From JBHIBC01 sp046758905 (lineage in GTDB: Bacteria > Acidobacteriota > Polarisedimenticolia > Gp22-AA2): 64,000 bases of DNA. Positions 62,183 through 64,000 of the stretch are shown here, piece after piece. The notes under the pieces are model-generated. The model did no database searches. It was not told the origin of the DNA and saw only the letters and a program-made list of their open reading frames with translations. The stretch covers positions 16,095-80,094 of the forward strand of contig JBHIBC010000003.1 of assembly GCA_046758905.1 (NCBI GenBank). The letters run 5' to 3'. How positions within the stretch are numbered: the stretch's first letter is position 1; each line of letters opens with the position of its first letter. Both the position numbers and the translations under genes were made by a program.

Positions 62183-62437
62183 TCACCTCTCCTGGGGCCT
62201 CATCTCCCGCTCCAGCTCCGCGGGAGTGCAGGTCCGAAGCTGCAGGGCGTGGACGGCCTCGCTGGCCATCTCCTCCCTCAGCAGGGCGTAGACCATCTGG
62301 TGCTGCTCGACGCGGCTCTTCCCCTCGAAGGCGGGCGACACGACGAGGGCGCTGAAGTGGGCGTCCTCCCCCGCCACCTCGACCCGGGCGCCGGGAATGC
62401 CCCGCTCGATCTTCCTCTGGATGCCCCCGGAGTCCAA
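62183..62437 (-). CDS. bolA: BolA family protein
   Basis: 84 residues. BolA fold with RVEVAGEDAHFSALVVSPAF and KSRVEQHQMVYALLREEMAS, including the His that ligates the shared Fe-S cluster with Grx4. It pairs with grxD 2 bp downstream. The pair acts in iron-sulfur cluster sensing or delivery in the cytoplasm. Confidence 0.93.
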   Translation of the reverse strand: MDSGGIQRKIERGIPGARVEVAGEDAHFSALVVSPAFEGKSRVEQHQMVYALLREEMASEAVHALQLRTCTPAELEREMRPQER

Positions 62438-62527
62438 GACCCTCCCCTCCTCGAGCCCTGGCAGGCGCCTTCAGGCCTATTCTAACCCGAAGGCGGCCTC
62501 CGATCCAGCGGGGCGCCGCGGGCGAGC

Positions 62528-63085
62528 TCAGAGGATGCCGACCTCGACCGGGATCGAGGAGCTGATGTCGCAGGTGTCCTCGGGGGTCCCGTCCGCGTCG
62601 TCGTCGATCTCGGCGGAATCGCAGAACGTCGAGATGAAGGGGGCGGAGCCCGACAGCTCCACGGTGCCGATGCACACCACGTAGACCCTGTCGTCCGTCT
62701 CCCACGCCTGGAAGAGCGCCAGGCAAGAGTCCGCCTCGACGCCGGCGATGAGCTCGACTCCGACCGAAGGATCGTCGCCGAGGGACCGATCGCCGAGCAC
62801 CTGGAAGCTGGCGCTCTCGTCGCTCCCGAACACGCTGATCTGGTCGTAGTCCACGGGGATGCCCGCGAGGTTGAGAGCCCGGTTGTCGTTGAGCGGATCG
62901 CCGCAGTTCACGAGGGTGCGGGAGGAGAAGGCGAACTGCACCCTCCAGACCCCGTTCAGATCGGCCCGGACCAGCCCGCAGTCCAGGCCGCTCATGATGA
63001 TCGTGTCGCCCTCGTCGTCGCACCCGACGAGGCAGGCCGCACACGCGGCCAGGAGCAGGAGCGCCCGAATCGCTCTCGTCCCCAT
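62528..63085 (-). CDS. Lipoprotein of unknown function
   Basis: 185 residues. Signal with lipobox LVGC (Cys near residue 22) followed by DDEGDTIIMSG. The mature part is beta-rich (GVWRVQFAFSSRTLVN, DRVYVVCIGTVELSGS) with several Cys and an acidic DDDADGTPED segment that could bind calcium. No family recognised. Stand-alone gene between bolA and the M16 peptidase. Confidence 0.7.
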   Translation of the reverse strand: MGTRAIRALLLLAACAACLVGCDDEGDTIIMSGLDCGLVRADLNGVWRVQFAFSSRTLVNCGDPLNDNRALNLAGIPVDYDQISVFGSDESASFQVLGDRSLGDDPSVGVELIAGVEADSCLALFQAWETDDRVYVVCIGTVELSGSAPFISTFCDSAEIDDDADGTPEDTCDISSSIPVEVGIL

Positions 63086-63222
63086 CGCATCGCCTCCCCC
63101 GGCCGCAGCCGGAGGGCTCCGCGAGTATTCTACCGGGCTCCGACGCTAAGCGACACAATTCCTCCGGGGCGCGGCGGGCCCGCGTTGAACCGCCGCCCGG
63201 GCATCGACTAGTATCGGATCGC

Positions 63223-64000
63223 ATGCGACAGCTGATCGGCGGCCCGCGTCCGGAGGCGGTCTTCGCCCTCGCCCCGCTGCTGGCTTCGGCCCTCGCGGCC
63301 GGCCCCGCGACGGCGGCCGATCTGAGCGACGCCCGCGCCTTCCGGCTCGACAACGGCCTGCGGGTGCTCGTCCTTCACGACTCCGCCCACCCGGTCGTCG
63401 CGGTGCAGGCGCTGTACACAGTCGGGGCGCGCTGCGAGACCAGCGGGATCACCGGCATCGCCCACTTCGTCGAGCACATGCTCTTCCGAGGCACCGAGTC
63501 GTTCGGCCCCGCCGAGGTCACGGGGGTCATCGAGCGGGCCGGCGGCGAGTGGCACGGTTACACCTCGCTCGACCTGACGACCTACTTCGAGGCGGCGCCG
63601 AGCGACCTCCTCCCGACCCTCCTGCGGCTGGAGGCCGAGCGGATGACCCGCGGCCGCCTCGCCGCCGAAGAGGTGGAGGCGGAGCGCGGCGCCGTCTTCC
63701 AGGAGTACCGCGGCTACCAGCTCGACCCGCGCACCGAGCTGTTCGACGAGACGACCGCCCTGCTGTTCCGGCAGCATCCGTACCGGAACAACACGATGGG
63801 CTGGGAGAGCGACCTCCGGGCGATCGACCACGAGGACCTGGTCGCCTTCTACCGGCGCGACTCCGGGCCGCGCAACGCCGTCCTGGCGATCGCCGGCGAC
63901 TTCGACCCGGACGGGATCGAGGAGCAGGTGAAGGAGGCGTTCGGCGCGATCCCCCCGGCCGGGGCGACCACTCGGGTCCGGACGGTTGAGCCGCCCCTGA
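63223..64000 (+). CDS. M16 family zinc peptidase (insulinase-like), cut by window edge
   Basis: At least 259 residues; the 3' end lies beyond the window. Signal peptide (EAVFALAPLLASALAAGPAT), then the inverted zincin motif HFVEHMLFRGTE (HXXEH), downstream Glu in EEVEAERGAVFQEY, and FLIP-like YTSLDLTTYFEAAP. Secreted or periplasmic peptidase of the M16B type; a partner subunit may follow outside the window. Confidence 0.9.
   Translation, partial: MRQLIGGPRPEAVFALAPLLASALAAGPATAADLSDARAFRLDNGLRVLVLHDSAHPVVAVQALYTVGARCETSGITGIAHFVEHMLFRGTESFGPAEVTGVIERAGGEWHGYTSLDLTTYFEAAPSDLLPTLLRLEAERMTRGRLAAEEVEAERGAVFQEYRGYQLDPRTELFDETTALLFRQHPYRNNTMGWESDLRAIDHEDLVAFYRRDSGPRNAVLAIAGDFDPDGIEEQVKEAFGAIPPAGATTRVRTVEPPL

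Noticed and set aside
1..64000. tRNA, rRNA and CRISPR arrays
   Set aside because: Looked for T-loop GGTTCGA-type signatures, conserved rRNA blocks and regular spacer repeats by eye and saw none; a covariance search would be decisive.

Overview
The window is a GC-rich bacterial chromosome segment (roughly 65-70% GC by eye) with dense, mostly short operons. Tandem DUF507 genes, a SelB, a ChaN-like protein, a lone HNH nuclease, several large eukaryotic-type kinases and many sigma-54 activators fit Acidobacteriota (Thermoanaerobaculia or Polarisedimenticolia type) or a close relative. This is inferred from gene content only; there is no rRNA or tRNA in the window.

Layout. 1-9385 is a sigma-54 signalling locus. 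The C-terminal part of a TPR-GAF-sigma-54 activator runs off the left edge. It is followed by a 395-bp regulatory region with six TGAGAC boxes, a palindrome and a near-perfect -24/-12 promoter. This promoter drives a 99-residue exported peptide with a Cys-containing tail and its own terminator. Next come a 1697-residue kinase-ATPase-TPR-GAF-sigma-54 activator fusion and a third, compact activator whose DNA-binding helix nearly matches that of the giant. 9896-12259 is a VIT/VWA protein. 12668-18117 is an uncharacterised operon: a degenerate nuclease-fold protein, a MinD-like and a ParA-like ATPase, a HhH/Pro-rich protein, a disordered protein, two paralogous proteins of 68 and 67 residues, and a stand-alone protein resembling the cyanophycin synthetase N-domain.

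18041-35333 is largely housekeeping on the minus strand (ChaN-like, TatA, SelB, two DUF507, a sigma-70 family factor, rhomboid, HNH, Ddl, HflX, an ECF sigma/membrane protein pair, TlpA-like, asparaginase, NhaC). It is interrupted by a plus-strand XRE regulator, TPR protein and exported protein. 35503-40643 is a coupled operon: sirtuin, LarC, a 100-residue unknown, MetG, TatD. ArsC and GcvR-like genes converge on it.

41910-44050 is a graveyard of mobile-element pieces (IS3-type, IS91-type zinc domain, tyrosine recombinase) and a broken kinase 5' end. 45068-45248 is a cobalamin riboswitch with a plausible expression platform. It precedes four exported proteins including a TonB-dependent receptor, a probable vitamin B12 uptake operon. 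51138-56482 (minus) holds YceI, a pteridine-reductase-like SDR, an amidase with a Tat-signal partner, a methyltransferase and an M20 peptidase. The right end has an M64 peptidase, a TPR-pseudokinase-kinase protein, YjbQ, Grx4-BolA, a lipoprotein and the start of an M16 peptidase.

The two best candidates for undescribed biology are the sigma-54 peptide locus (1-9385) and the MinD/ParA/CphA-N-like operon (12668-18117).
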